From Ruminococcus sp. (GTDB lineage Bacteria; Bacillota; Clostridia; Oscillospirales; Ruminococcaceae), in NCBI GenBank assembly GCA_017542125.1, contig JAFXXU010000001.1:1-59784 (forward strand): a stretch of DNA of 59,784 nt. Direction: 5' to 3'. A program made the position numbers and the translations under genes. The notes below the pieces were generated by a model, which worked only from the letters and a program-made list of their open reading frames with translations, ran no database searches and was not told the origin of the DNA. Shown piece after piece: positions 51,272-58,925 of this stretch; positions within the stretch are counted from its first letter, which is position 1, and every line of letters begins with the position of its first letter.

Positions 51272-51276
51272 TACCA

Positions 51277-52323
51277 ATGCTTTTCTTTCTTGCGGTGATA
51301 CCCGCCGTAATACTGATAGCGTATATCGTTCATAAGGATAAGGTCGAGAAGGAGCCCTTTACGCTCCTTCTCGGATTGTTTATACTGGGAGCGCTGACAA
51401 TTTTACCCGCCGGCATAGCAGAGTATGTGACAATGGAGCCTCTCGCCAAGGAAATGGGTGAGGACAGCATCGGATATGCGATCATAACCAATTTCTTTAT
51501 CGTTGCCTTCGCCGAGGAATCAATGAAGTATCTCGTCCTCAGATTGAGGACCTGGAAGCACCCCGCCTTCAACTACACCTTTGACGCCGAGGTCTACGCC
51601 GTAGTCGTCTCCCTGGGATTTGCGACCCTGGAGAACATCCTCTATGTAATGGAGGAAAACACCGTAAAGATAGCGGTGCTCAGAGGCGTTCTTGCTGTCC
51701 CCGGTCACGCCATAGACGCGGTGTTTATGGGCTATTTCTACGGCCGGGCCAAGCTCTACCATTCCAGGGGAGAGGTCGGTGCCGGCACCCGCGACAGCTG
51801 GCTGGCGCTTCTCGTTCCCATGTTCACCCACGGCTTTTACGATTTCTGCCTGACCATCGGCACCGATACGGCTATGATAGTCTTTATGGTGTATGAGGTC
51901 ATCATCACCTCCGTTGCCATAAGGAAGATACATACCCTCTCAAAGGGCGATACCCCCATTTATCAGGGCGGTGTAGTCTATCAGCAGCCGGAGCAGGCCG
52001 CGCAGTACACCCCCTACGACCAGCGGACTGATCTCCCTCCGTACAACCAGCAGCCGGATTTCGGTCAGCAGTATCAGCAGTACAACCAGCAGCCGGGTTA
52101 CGGACAGCAGTATCAGCAGTACGGTCAGCAGCCGGGTTACGGACAGCAGTATCAGCAGTACAACCAGCAGCCGGGCTACGGACAGCAGTATCAGCAGTAC
52201 AGCCAGCCCCGGCAGACCCCTCCCCAACCGGCGCAGCCCCAGGGCATCTACTGCACCTTCTGCGGGATGATGAATCAGCCCAGAGCAAAGTTCTGCTCCC
52301 AGTGCGGTGAAAAGCTATACTGA
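51277..52323 (+). CDS. PrsW-like intramembrane protease with Gln/Tyr-rich repeat tail and zinc ribbon
   Basis: A 348-residue protein. Residues 1-215 are a PrsW/RCE1-type membrane protease with about seven helices. Its signature acidic and histidine motifs are AEESMKYLVLR, FATLENILYV, VPGHAIDA and FTHGFYDFCL. A low-complexity region of four 13-residue units of the type YNQQPGYGQQYQQ follows at about 256-307. A C-terminal zinc ribbon has CTFCGMMNQPRAKFCSQCG. PrsW family members cut anti-sigma factors; the substrate here could be the anti-sigma-like protein 4 kb upstream. The start follows AGGAGGTAATACCA. Confidence 0.85.
   Translation: MLFFLAVIPAVILIAYIVHKDKVEKEPFTLLLGLFILGALTILPAGIAEYVTMEPLAKEMGEDSIGYAIITNFFIVAFAEESMKYLVLRLRTWKHPAFNYTFDAEVYAVVVSLGFATLENILYVMEENTVKIAVLRGVLAVPGHAIDAVFMGYFYGRAKLYHSRGEVGAGTRDSWLALLVPMFTHGFYDFCLTIGTDTAMIVFMVYEVIITSVAIRKIHTLSKGDTPIYQGGVVYQQPEQAAQYTPYDQRTDLPPYNQQPDFGQQYQQYNQQPGYGQQYQQYGQQPGYGQQYQQYNQQPGYGQQYQQYSQPRQTPPQPAQPQGIYCTFCGMMNQPRAKFCSQCGEKLY
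52042..52197 (+). repeat. Four 39-bp tandem repeats inside the PrsW-like gene
   Basis: Units begin at 52042, 52081, 52120 and 52159. Each starts TACAACCAGCAGCCGG or TACGGTCAGCAGCCGG and ends CAGCAGTATCAGCAG. They encode a 13-residue Gln/Tyr/Gly unit. The copies differ by few bases, so copy number may vary between strains. Confidence 0.95.
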
Positions 52324-52340
52324 AAAACTGAGGTGAGGTC

Positions 52341-52706
52341 ATGCCAAACAACCACATAGATACGGGCTTGATGATCATTGCCATAGTCTCCGCCCTGCTG
52401 ATGATGACAGCCTTCGGCTCGATCTGCGTTTACATAATGCGCCGTAAGGGCTATCCCGCCCCCTTCGGATGGTTCTTCTGCGGCTTCTGCCTTGGGTTCT
52501 TCGGGCTCATACTCTGCATAGTGATGACAGACTTCTCAAAGAAGCCATCTCAGGGTCAGCAGCAAAGACAGATCCCTCAGTCAAGCCAGCCGCCTCAGTA
52601 CACCCAGCCTCAGCATATCCCCTACACAGAGCAATACAGCGAGCCCGACAGCTACGCCGAGCAGCTCCTTGAAGAAGAACGAAAGCAGCAAAGCTTTGAC
52701 GAATAA
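52341..52706 (+). CDS. Small membrane protein with Gln/Pro-rich tail
   Basis: A 121-residue protein with two membrane helices: LMIIAIVSALLMMTAFGSICVYIM and WFFCGFCLGFFGLILCIVM. The tail is Gln/Pro/Tyr-rich (GQQQRQIPQSSQPPQYTQPQ) and ends acidic. It begins 17 bp after the PrsW-like gene, with GAGGTGAGGTC as the ribosome site. The two neighbouring proteins share Gln/Tyr/Pro-rich cytosolic tails, which suggests that they interact. I recognise no family. Confidence 0.75.
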   Translation: MPNNHIDTGLMIIAIVSALLMMTAFGSICVYIMRRKGYPAPFGWFFCGFCLGFFGLILCIVMTDFSKKPSQGQQQRQIPQSSQPPQYTQPQHIPYTEQYSEPDSYAEQLLEEERKQQSFDE

Positions 52707-52709
52707 AAA

Positions 52710-52744
52710 TATCCCCGGAAACGCCAGTTCCCGGGGATATTATT
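52710..52744. terminator. Bidirectional terminator
   Basis: AATATCCCCGGAAACG pairs with TTCCCGGGGATATT. T-runs lie on both flanks. It separates the convergent PrsW operon and EAL gene. Confidence 0.85.
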
Positions 52745-52750
52745 TTGATC

Positions 52751-55351
52751 TTATTCGTTGATCACAACATCCTGCTCGGTGCCGTCAACGCTGAGAGCGC
52801 CGTAGCGGGAGCCGAAGTCAAGGAAATTGCTGGAGAGCATATGGCACTTGATGCCGCAGTGGTCGATAACTACATCGCCGCGCCCCTCAATGTCTCCGAT
52901 ACCCGCCGAGGTGCGCCCCTCGCAGGTGAGATTGATCTGCAGGTTGTGCAGGTCGCAGGGAAGATCACCGTCGTAGGTGCCGATGCACTTGATGTTGCTG
53001 CCGCGCATATCCGCTTCAAAGCGTCCGTTAGCCATCGTTACGCTGCCGGTGCCGCCTCTGTTGACGCCCGCGCCGCAGAGGTTCGAGCCCTTCATCACAG
53101 CGCCCAGGTAGAAGTTCTTCGCCCTGACATCCGAATGCCCCTCAAGAGAGCCTATCCCGACGCCGTTGGTGGAAGCCACCTCCCAGGAGCAGTTGCAGTC
53201 GGTGAGGGATACCTTGCTGTTGCCGGCGATGGTGCCGATCATCAGGCAGGTGTTGCCCGAGCCTGCCAGCTTGAGCCTTCCGCCCACGATGTTGATCTCG
53301 GTGTTGTTCTCGTTTTTGCCGCCGCCGATAGCCACCGCAGTCTCGCCGCTGACCTCCACGCTGATCTCTCCCGTGATATCAAAGGAGATATTGCCTGCGC
53401 TGTGGTCAACATCCGCACCGATGCCGAAGCAGTTGGTGAGCTCCGCACGGATCTTAAGAGTGCCGTTGCCCGTCACGTTCAGAGAAGCCGTTGCAGGAAC
53501 GTTTATCCCTCGGCTGATGAATTCGTTGTTGCTTTCAAGGTGCAGCTCGGTCGCGCTGTGCTCGCCCAGAGCGATCATAGCGTCGGCACGCTCGGAGCTG
53601 AGATGTACGTTTTTAAGCGTTATCTTAGTCTTGACGCCGTCCTTGACAATGATTATCAGGTTGACCGGCTTCTCCCTGTCGCCTATAAGAGTTACCTCGG
53701 GCACCTCAACGAACACGGTGTTGTACCTGCTGGTAACAAGGTCGCAGAGGTCTACCGCCTCGCCGTTCACGGGATGATAGCTCCTGGTTATCTCGGAGGA
53801 GAACTCGTAGTTGATCTTCAGTATCTCATCCTTGATGTTTGAGCCGATCTCATAGGTAAGTATCGGCTTCGGGCGGGATACATAGAAGCCCTGCAAAAGA
53901 TCCGAGCCCAGCTGCATCATGGTCTTCATCTCGTCGTAGGTCTCAACGCCCTCGGCAAGAGCCAGGTAGCCGTTCTCGTGCATGAATTCTATAAGTCCGC
54001 TGACGAGCCTCTGCATCTTGGGTTTCTTGTTGATGTCCTCGATGAGTGCGCGGTCTATCTTTACCACATTGGGCTTGTACTTCACAAGGTTCGAGGTGTT
54101 GGAGTAGCCGGTGCCGTAATCGTCGATAGCCAGCTGCATATTGTTGCGCCCCAGCCTCTGATGAACGATCTCCAGCATCTCTGGAGAGGGCTCCGACTGC
54201 TCGGTAAGCTCGATGACCAGCTTCTCCATCAGCTCGCCGTACTGTGTCTCCAGCTCCGACCAGTCCTCATCGGTGAGCATATGAGCGGGGATGGAGTTAA
54301 CGAACAGCTTCCTGGTATGTAAAGCATCCTGATGCTTGTAGGCAGCCTCCAGGGTGTTCTTCATAGTCAGCTTTTCCACGTCATAGAGGCGTTTCAGCTG
54401 CGCCGCATAGCCCAGAACCTCAACAGGGCGCATACCTATGCTCTTGTCGGTACGCATCAGAGCCTCGTATGCCACCACGTTGCCCGTCCTGACATCGACT
54501 ATGGGCTGGAAGTGATATGAGAAAAGATTGTTGTCTATAAGGTGCAGGAATTTTCTGATGCCTGCATATTCGCTCTTCTGGCTCTCGTATTTCTCCATAG
54601 AGTAGAGGCAGATGCTCCCCACTCCGTTGGAGGCAGCCTGATAGAGGGTGTATTCAGCGGTGTGCATCCTCTGCGCCGGAACTGTCGAAGCAGCTCCGCA
54701 GCCTGCCGAGAAGGTCAGGTGATAGGCGTTGTTGGGGTCGAACTCCGGGTCGCGGTCGGTGGAGCATTTCTCAACAGCCTCCTGCAGCGATGAGAGGAAA
54801 TCCACCTCATCCCCTGTAAAGTCGGGGACATAGAGCCAGAACCTGGTGCGGGATTGCTGCGAGATGATGGTGTTCTTCGGAGCCGCAGATATAATGGCGG
54901 AAAGCGCCCCGTATATCTGAGCCCCCGTAAGGGTCATCCTGTCCTTTTCCTCCAGCTGGATGAGCGTGAAGAGTGAGGGTGCGCTGTTTTCCAGCATCGC
55001 CGCCACCAGCCTCGTCTGCGGAAGAACGGGGAGGATGATATCCTCGCTCTTGGGCTGCTGGACCTCCTGCAGCTTTATAACGCCCGCAAAGCAGCTCTCG
55101 TTGTTCTCGATGCTGCGGACCGTCAGCCGCGATTCGGCGGAGCTGTACTCCAGGAGCTGCGCCGCGATATTGAGCATACTCTGATAATCGGGGGGCTCGT
55201 GAAGGTCGAGCAGCTTGAATGCGTTCTCGTCCGCGTCGGCAGTCTTGCTTTCGTGGTCGATAAGAAACATACCAATATCTGGCTGCAATTCCAGGATGAT
55301 CTGCCAGCCCTCTCCGAATACCTTGTTCCATAAAGCAGAACCGACTGCCAT
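52751..55351 (-). CDS. EAL-domain cyclic di-GMP phosphodiesterase with repetitive beta-rich C-terminal domain
   Basis: An 866-residue soluble protein. Residues 1-100 may be a PAS-like sensor, and 115-255 a degenerate GGDEF lacking the catalytic motif. An EAL domain lies at about 262-500: YEALMR, FVNSIP, VIELTEQ, IDDYGTGYSN, VVKIDR and LAEGVET all present, so catalysis is likely. The last 330 residues are a repetitive Gly/Asn/Val-rich beta-solenoid-like region (NVTGNGTLKIRAELTNCFGI). No signal peptide or membrane helix is seen. The ATG at 55351 follows AAGGAATGAGAACT. It has its own promoter. Confidence 0.88.
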   Translation of the reverse strand: MAVGSALWNKVFGEGWQIILELQPDIGMFLIDHESKTADADENAFKLLDLHEPPDYQSMLNIAAQLLEYSSAESRLTVRSIENNESCFAGVIKLQEVQQPKSEDIILPVLPQTRLVAAMLENSAPSLFTLIQLEEKDRMTLTGAQIYGALSAIISAAPKNTIISQQSRTRFWLYVPDFTGDEVDFLSSLQEAVEKCSTDRDPEFDPNNAYHLTFSAGCGAASTVPAQRMHTAEYTLYQAASNGVGSICLYSMEKYESQKSEYAGIRKFLHLIDNNLFSYHFQPIVDVRTGNVVAYEALMRTDKSIGMRPVEVLGYAAQLKRLYDVEKLTMKNTLEAAYKHQDALHTRKLFVNSIPAHMLTDEDWSELETQYGELMEKLVIELTEQSEPSPEMLEIVHQRLGRNNMQLAIDDYGTGYSNTSNLVKYKPNVVKIDRALIEDINKKPKMQRLVSGLIEFMHENGYLALAEGVETYDEMKTMMQLGSDLLQGFYVSRPKPILTYEIGSNIKDEILKINYEFSSEITRSYHPVNGEAVDLCDLVTSRYNTVFVEVPEVTLIGDREKPVNLIIIVKDGVKTKITLKNVHLSSERADAMIALGEHSATELHLESNNEFISRGINVPATASLNVTGNGTLKIRAELTNCFGIGADVDHSAGNISFDITGEISVEVSGETAVAIGGGKNENNTEINIVGGRLKLAGSGNTCLMIGTIAGNSKVSLTDCNCSWEVASTNGVGIGSLEGHSDVRAKNFYLGAVMKGSNLCGAGVNRGGTGSVTMANGRFEADMRGSNIKCIGTYDGDLPCDLHNLQINLTCEGRTSAGIGDIEGRGDVVIDHCGIKCHMLSSNFLDFGSRYGALSVDGTEQDVVINE

Positions 55352-55412
55352 AGTTCTCATTCCTTTTCGGCTTATTGGCCAGTGCCTGTCCGGACACATC
55401 TACCTAACATAG

Positions 55413-55441
55413 AGTATATCACATTTTAACTAATCCGTCAA
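55413..55441 (-). promoter_or_regulatory. Promoter of the EAL gene
   Basis: On the minus strand TTGACG (55436-55441) and TATACT (55413-55418) lie 17 bp apart. The rest of the gap to the next promoter (55442-55630) shows no supported gene. Confidence 0.75.
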
Positions 55442-55630
55442 GTAGAGTACATATTTTTCAGATATTCTGCACAATTCCGCAGGGCGGTTTTTATATATGT
55501 TCCAAACCGCAGCCGTACCCGCAGCAGAGCAGGCCACGGTTATAATCTCTTCCGTCCGGGCATAATAGACCGGAGAGCAGCTTGCCGTCCCGTCAAATAT
55601 AAACAAAATGTGAACTTTGCCTCCCAGGTC

Positions 55631-55669
55631 TTGACAAATCAAATTAAATTTGATACAATTTAATTGAAC
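55631..55669 (+). promoter_or_regulatory. Promoter of the peroxide/thioredoxin operon with tandem palindromes
   Basis: TTGACA (about 55631-55636) and TACAAT (about 55654-55659) lie 17 bp apart. The spacer is filled by a perfect palindrome, ATCAAATTAAATTTGAT. A second, imperfect one, TACAATTTAATTGAA, overlaps the -10 box and resembles MarR/OhrR-type operators (TACAATTNAATTGTA). Repression relieved by peroxide is a reasonable guess. Positions may be off by one base. Confidence 0.65.
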
Positions 55670-55711
55670 AAAAGAGGTGTAAGCCTTAAAATTAACAAGG
55701 AGGTACAAATT

Positions 55712-56263
55712 ATGTCGATCTATGATTACAAGGTAAAGAAGAGAAAAGAAGGCGAGCTTGACCTGGCCGAATTAAAGGGCAAGGTGCTGCTCATAGTAAA
55801 TACCGCCACCGGCTGCGGCTTCACCCCCCAGTATGAGGGGCTGGAAAAGCTCTACGAAAAGTATCACGATAAAGGGCTGGAGATCCTCGACTTCCCCTGC
55901 AACCAGTTCGCAGGCCAGGCTCCCGGCTCAGATGACGAGATACATCAGTTCTGCACCGCCAAGTACAAGACTCAGTTCGATCAGCTGGCAAAGATCGACG
56001 TAAACGGCGAGAACGAGTCCCCCGTTTATACCTATCTTAAAAAGCAGATGCCCGAGGAGGAAGTAAACGGCGTAAAGAACAAGCTGGCTATGGCGGCAGT
56101 CAAGAAGATCAGCAAGACCACCAAGAAGGCAGAGGATATCAAGTGGAATTTCACCAAGTTCCTCGTTGACAGAAAGGGCAATGTAGTCGGCAGATACAGC
56201 CCCACCGAAAAGCCGGAGGCCATAGCAAAGGCTGTTGTGGCCCTCCTCAAAGAAAAAGCATAA
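55712..56263 (+). CDS. Glutathione peroxidase family protein (thioredoxin-type)
   Basis: A 183-residue peroxidase. The active-site Cys is in NTATGCGFTPQYEGLE, the Gln in FPCNQFAGQAPG and the Trp in IKWNFTKFL, the usual catalytic trio; no selenocysteine is used. Clostridial members usually take electrons from thioredoxin rather than glutathione, and trxA and trxB follow directly. The ATG is set by AAGGAGGTACAAATT; a TTG 16 codons upstream in frame is less likely. An internal insertion before LAMAAVKKIS is unremarkable. Confidence 0.93.
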   Translation: MSIYDYKVKKRKEGELDLAELKGKVLLIVNTATGCGFTPQYEGLEKLYEKYHDKGLEILDFPCNQFAGQAPGSDDEIHQFCTAKYKTQFDQLAKIDVNGENESPVYTYLKKQMPEEEVNGVKNKLAMAAVKKISKTTKKAEDIKWNFTKFLVDRKGNVVGRYSPTEKPEAIAKAVVALLKEKA

Positions 56264-56276
56264 AGGAGCGGATAAT

Positions 56277-56588
56277 ATGAAAGTTATAGAAGCAACAGGA
56301 GCAAATTTTGAGCAGGAAGTATTGAAGTCGGACAAGCCCGTGCTCGTGGATTTCAACGCCGAGTGGTGCGGCCCCTGCCGTATGATGAAGCCCGTCCTCG
56401 ATCAGCTGGCCGCTGACCGCGGGGATATCAAGGTAGTATCCGTCAACATCGACGACGAGGATGAGCTCGCCGAGGAGTACGGCATCTCGTCCATACCCTG
56501 CCTCGTGGTGTTCAGAGACGGCGCCGAGACCGCAAGGAACATCGGCTTCGTGCCCAGAGAGGCCGTTGAAGCCCTTATAGGTGACTGA
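56277..56588 (+). CDS. trxA: Thioredoxin
   Basis: A 103-residue thioredoxin with the active site EWCGPCRMM, the VNIDDEDELAEEYGI strand, and the cis-proline in SSIPCLVVF. The start follows AAAGGAGCGGATAAT. It lies 13 bp after the peroxidase gene and one base before trxB. An extra Cys lies next to the cis-proline (IPC), which is unusual and could form a redox switch. Confidence 0.95.
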   Translation: MKVIEATGANFEQEVLKSDKPVLVDFNAEWCGPCRMMKPVLDQLAADRGDIKVVSVNIDDEDELAEEYGISSIPCLVVFRDGAETARNIGFVPREAVEALIGD

Positions 56589-56589
56589 T

Positions 56590-57495
56590 ATGTACGACAT
56601 TATCATAATCGGTGCAGGTCCCGCGGGTATGACCGCGGCGATCTATGCCCGCAGAGCATCCAAAAGCGTCCTCGTCCTTGAAGCCAAAAGCTACGGCGGG
56701 CAGATAGTCTCCACCCCCGATATAGAGAACTATCCCGCCGAGCCCCATATCTCCGGCTTCGATTTCGCCACCAGGCTCTATGAACAGGCCACCGCCCTCG
56801 GCGCGGAGTTCCGCTTCGAGAAGGCCGTGGAGATCAGGGTTGAGGGCAAGGTCAGAACGGTAGTTACCGCCAGAGGCAGCTACGAGGCCGGGGCTCTCAT
56901 AATCGCCACAGGCTCAGAGTGCCGCAGGCTCGGCCTCCCCAACGAGGATGAACTGGTGGGCAGGGGAGTATCCTACTGCGCCACCTGCGACGGAGCCTTT
57001 TTCAAAAAGAAAACAGTAGCCGTGGTCGGGGGAGGGAATACCGCCCTCGAGGACGCCCTCTATCTCGCAGACCTTGCCGAGACCGTCTATCTGATCCACC
57101 GCAGGGATGAGTTCAGGGGCGAGGATGCCACCGTGGCAAAGTTAAAGGAGCGGGAGAACGTCAGGTTCGTATTCAACAGCACCGTCACCGCCCTTAAAGC
57201 CGAAAAGAAGCTCACAGCCATAGAGGTCACCAACAAGAGCGGTGAAGTCACCGAGCTTGAGGTGAACGGCCTCTTCGTGGCAGTGGGCAGGATCCCCGAA
57301 AACCGGAACTTCGCCTCCCTCATCAGCCTTGACGAGGCCGGCTATGCCAAGGCATCCGAAAACTGCCGCACCGACACCCCCGGCGTCTTCGTCGCAGGGG
57401 ATAACCGTACCAAGGAGGTGCGCCAGCTGGTCACCGCCGCCGCCGACGGCGCAACAGCCGCCACAGAAGCCGTTAAATATCTTGCCTCTCTCTGA
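56590..57495 (+). CDS. trxB: Thioredoxin reductase
   Basis: A 301-residue FAD-dependent reductase. The FAD site is IIIGAGPAGMTAAIYA, the redox pair CATCDGAFF, the NAD(P)H site VVGGGNTALEDALYL with HRRDEFR, and the second FAD motif TDTPGVFVAGDNR. HRR suggests NADPH use. ATG 56590 is 1 bp after the trxA stop; a GTG three codons upstream is possible. The low-molecular-weight form is typical of bacteria. It supplies reduced thioredoxin to the peroxidase. Confidence 0.95.
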   Translation: MYDIIIIGAGPAGMTAAIYARRASKSVLVLEAKSYGGQIVSTPDIENYPAEPHISGFDFATRLYEQATALGAEFRFEKAVEIRVEGKVRTVVTARGSYEAGALIIATGSECRRLGLPNEDELVGRGVSYCATCDGAFFKKKTVAVVGGGNTALEDALYLADLAETVYLIHRRDEFRGEDATVAKLKERENVRFVFNSTVTALKAEKKLTAIEVTNKSGEVTELEVNGLFVAVGRIPENRNFASLISLDEAGYAKASENCRTDTPGVFVAGDNRTKEVRQLVTAAADGATAATEAVKYLASL

Positions 57496-57521
57496 CAGGG
57501 AGGGGGATAGGAGGAATAATT

Positions 57522-58286
57522 ATGAAAACCGCACTTGTCACCGGCGCAAGCTCGGGTATAGGCGCCGAGATCGCCAAAAGGCTGGACAGCCTGGGCTTCA
57601 ATGTCATCATAACCGCCCGCCGCACCGACAGGCTCGAGGCCCTGGCTCTGGAGCTCCAGAACGATACCACAATAATCGAAGCCGACCTCTCCCGGCAGGA
57701 GGACTGCGAGATGCTCTATGAGCAGACCAAGGATATGAATGTCTCGGTGCTGATAAACAACGCCGGCTTCGGTATGATCGGCGACTTTGACAGTACCGAC
57801 CTGGAGCGCGAGCTCTCAATGATCGACGTCAACGTAAAGGCGGTGCATATCCTCACCAAGCTCTTTTTAAAGGATTTCATCGCCAAGAACAGAGGCTATA
57901 TCCTCAACGTCGCATCCTCGGCAGGGCTTATGCCCGGAGGCCCCCTTATGGCGACATACTACGCCACCAAGGCCTATGTGGTCTCCCTCACCCAGGGCAT
58001 CGCTCAGGAGCTTAAGGACAGAGGCAGCCGCGTGAGCATTTCCGCACTCTGCCCCGGCCCGGTTGAGACCGAGTTCAACGACGTTGCCGAGTGCTCCTTC
58101 GCCGTAAAAGGCATCTCCCCCGATTACTGCGCCGAGTGCGCACTTAAAGGCCTCTTCGGGCGAAAAACTCTAATCGTTCCGGATGCAGGCATGAAGCTCG
58201 CAGCCGGAGCCGTAAAGTTCGCCCCGAGAAAGCTCATCCTTGGCGTCACCGGCAAGTTGCAGAGCAAAAAACTGGAGGATCAGTAA
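57522..58286 (+). CDS. Short-chain dehydrogenase/reductase
   Basis: A 254-residue NAD(P)-dependent SDR. The TGASSGIGAEIAKRL cofactor loop, ITARRTDRL (an NADP-preferring Arg pair), LINNAGFG, and the YxxxK catalytic motif in ATYYATKAYVVSL are present. The start follows GATAGGAGGAATAATT. It lies 26 bp after trxB and shares its terminator. The substrate is unknown; a link to redox or aldehyde detoxification is inferred from neighbours. Confidence 0.9.
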   Translation: MKTALVTGASSGIGAEIAKRLDSLGFNVIITARRTDRLEALALELQNDTTIIEADLSRQEDCEMLYEQTKDMNVSVLINNAGFGMIGDFDSTDLERELSMIDVNVKAVHILTKLFLKDFIAKNRGYILNVASSAGLMPGGPLMATYYATKAYVVSLTQGIAQELKDRGSRVSISALCPGPVETEFNDVAECSFAVKGISPDYCAECALKGLFGRKTLIVPDAGMKLAAGAVKFAPRKLILGVTGKLQSKKLEDQ

Positions 58287-58296
58287 AACGGATGAA

Positions 58297-58336
58297 AACA
58301 GCGCCTCTCCCGAAACGGGTGAAGCGCTGCTTTTTT
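58297..58336 (+). terminator. Terminator of the peroxide/thioredoxin operon
   Basis: CAGCGCCTCTCCCG pairs with GGGTGAAGCGCTG around AAAC, with a small bulge. CTTTTTTG follows. Confidence 0.8.
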
Positions 58337-58361
58337 GCTTGATGTGTATATCCCGCAGCCG

Positions 58362-58649
58362 TCAGCCCTTTGAGGGGGTGCGGCTCTGATTTGCTGCCCT
58401 GCGGCTCTGCTCGTATTTGTGCTTTGTAGCAAGCCCGCCGCGGATGTGCCGTTCCTTCTTGTTGAGCTCCAGCAAAGCCCTTACCTGCTTGCCCAGCATG
58501 GGCGAGATCCCGGGCAGACGCTCGGTGAGCTCCTTGTGAACGGTGGATTTGCTGATCCCAAAATGCTTGGCTGTCGCACGGACTGTCGTCCTGTGTTCAA
58601 CTGTGTATTCTCCCAGTGCGATCGCCCGCTGCCTTTCCTCATCTGTCAT
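58362..58649 (-). CDS. spoIIID: Sporulation transcription factor SpoIIID
   Basis: A 95-residue DNA-binding protein active in the mother cell during sporulation. It has ALGEYTVEHRTTVRATAKHFG with GISKSTVHKELTERL as the helix-turn-helix, and the near-invariant ERHIRGGLATKHKY basic end. ATG 58649 follows TGGAGTTGAGACCG on the minus strand; a TTG five codons upstream is less likely. It implies that the organism or a recent ancestor makes spores. It stands alone. Confidence 0.94.
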   Translation of the reverse strand: MTDEERQRAIALGEYTVEHRTTVRATAKHFGISKSTVHKELTERLPGISPMLGKQVRALLELNKKERHIRGGLATKHKYEQSRRAANQSRTPSKG

Positions 58650-58705
58650 CGGTCTCAACTCCAATACCTAAGTCTGTATTAGAGTATATTCCGAACAGAT
58701 CGGGG

Positions 58706-58925
58706 ATATGACATTCAATGCACAATGCACAATGCACAATTATGGAGTGCGCCTGCGGCGCACGTTATCGGAACGCGAAGCGTTCAGATTGCGCATATCG
58801 CGCAGACTGCCTTGTACTGACTTGTTAGTTTGTGCAGCTGTCACCATCTGCAACGCCCGAATGGGCATAACATCGACGCAAAGCGTCGATACCTTCATTG
58901 TGCATTGTTAATTGTGCATTGTTAA
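58706..58925. mobile_element. Miniature palindrome-rich element (MITE/REP-like)
   Basis: The ends are inverted: CAATGCACAATGCACAATTA at the left and TAATTGTGCATTG at the right. The left end repeats the 8-mer unit (AATGCACA) three times. Inside are four hairpins: GTGCGCC/GGCGCAC, GAACGC/GCGTTC, GCGCATATCGCGC and CGACGC/GCGTCG. No frame is coding. The right end supplies the stop codon of the phosphatase gene. It fills the gap between spoIIID and that gene. Confidence 0.7.

Noticed and set aside
52042-52197. Possible CRISPR array in the 39-bp repeats
   Set aside because: The repeats are contiguous without spacers and in frame with a coding sequence, so they are protein repeats.
52745-53842. 365-residue plus-strand frame opposite the EAL tail
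   Set aside because: Shadow of the EAL gene reading frame. It begins inside the terminator with no ribosome binding site.
58706-58925. CRISPR-like short repeats near the phosphatase gene
   Set aside because: The tandem 8-mers and inverted ends fit a miniature palindrome element; there are no spaced direct repeats.
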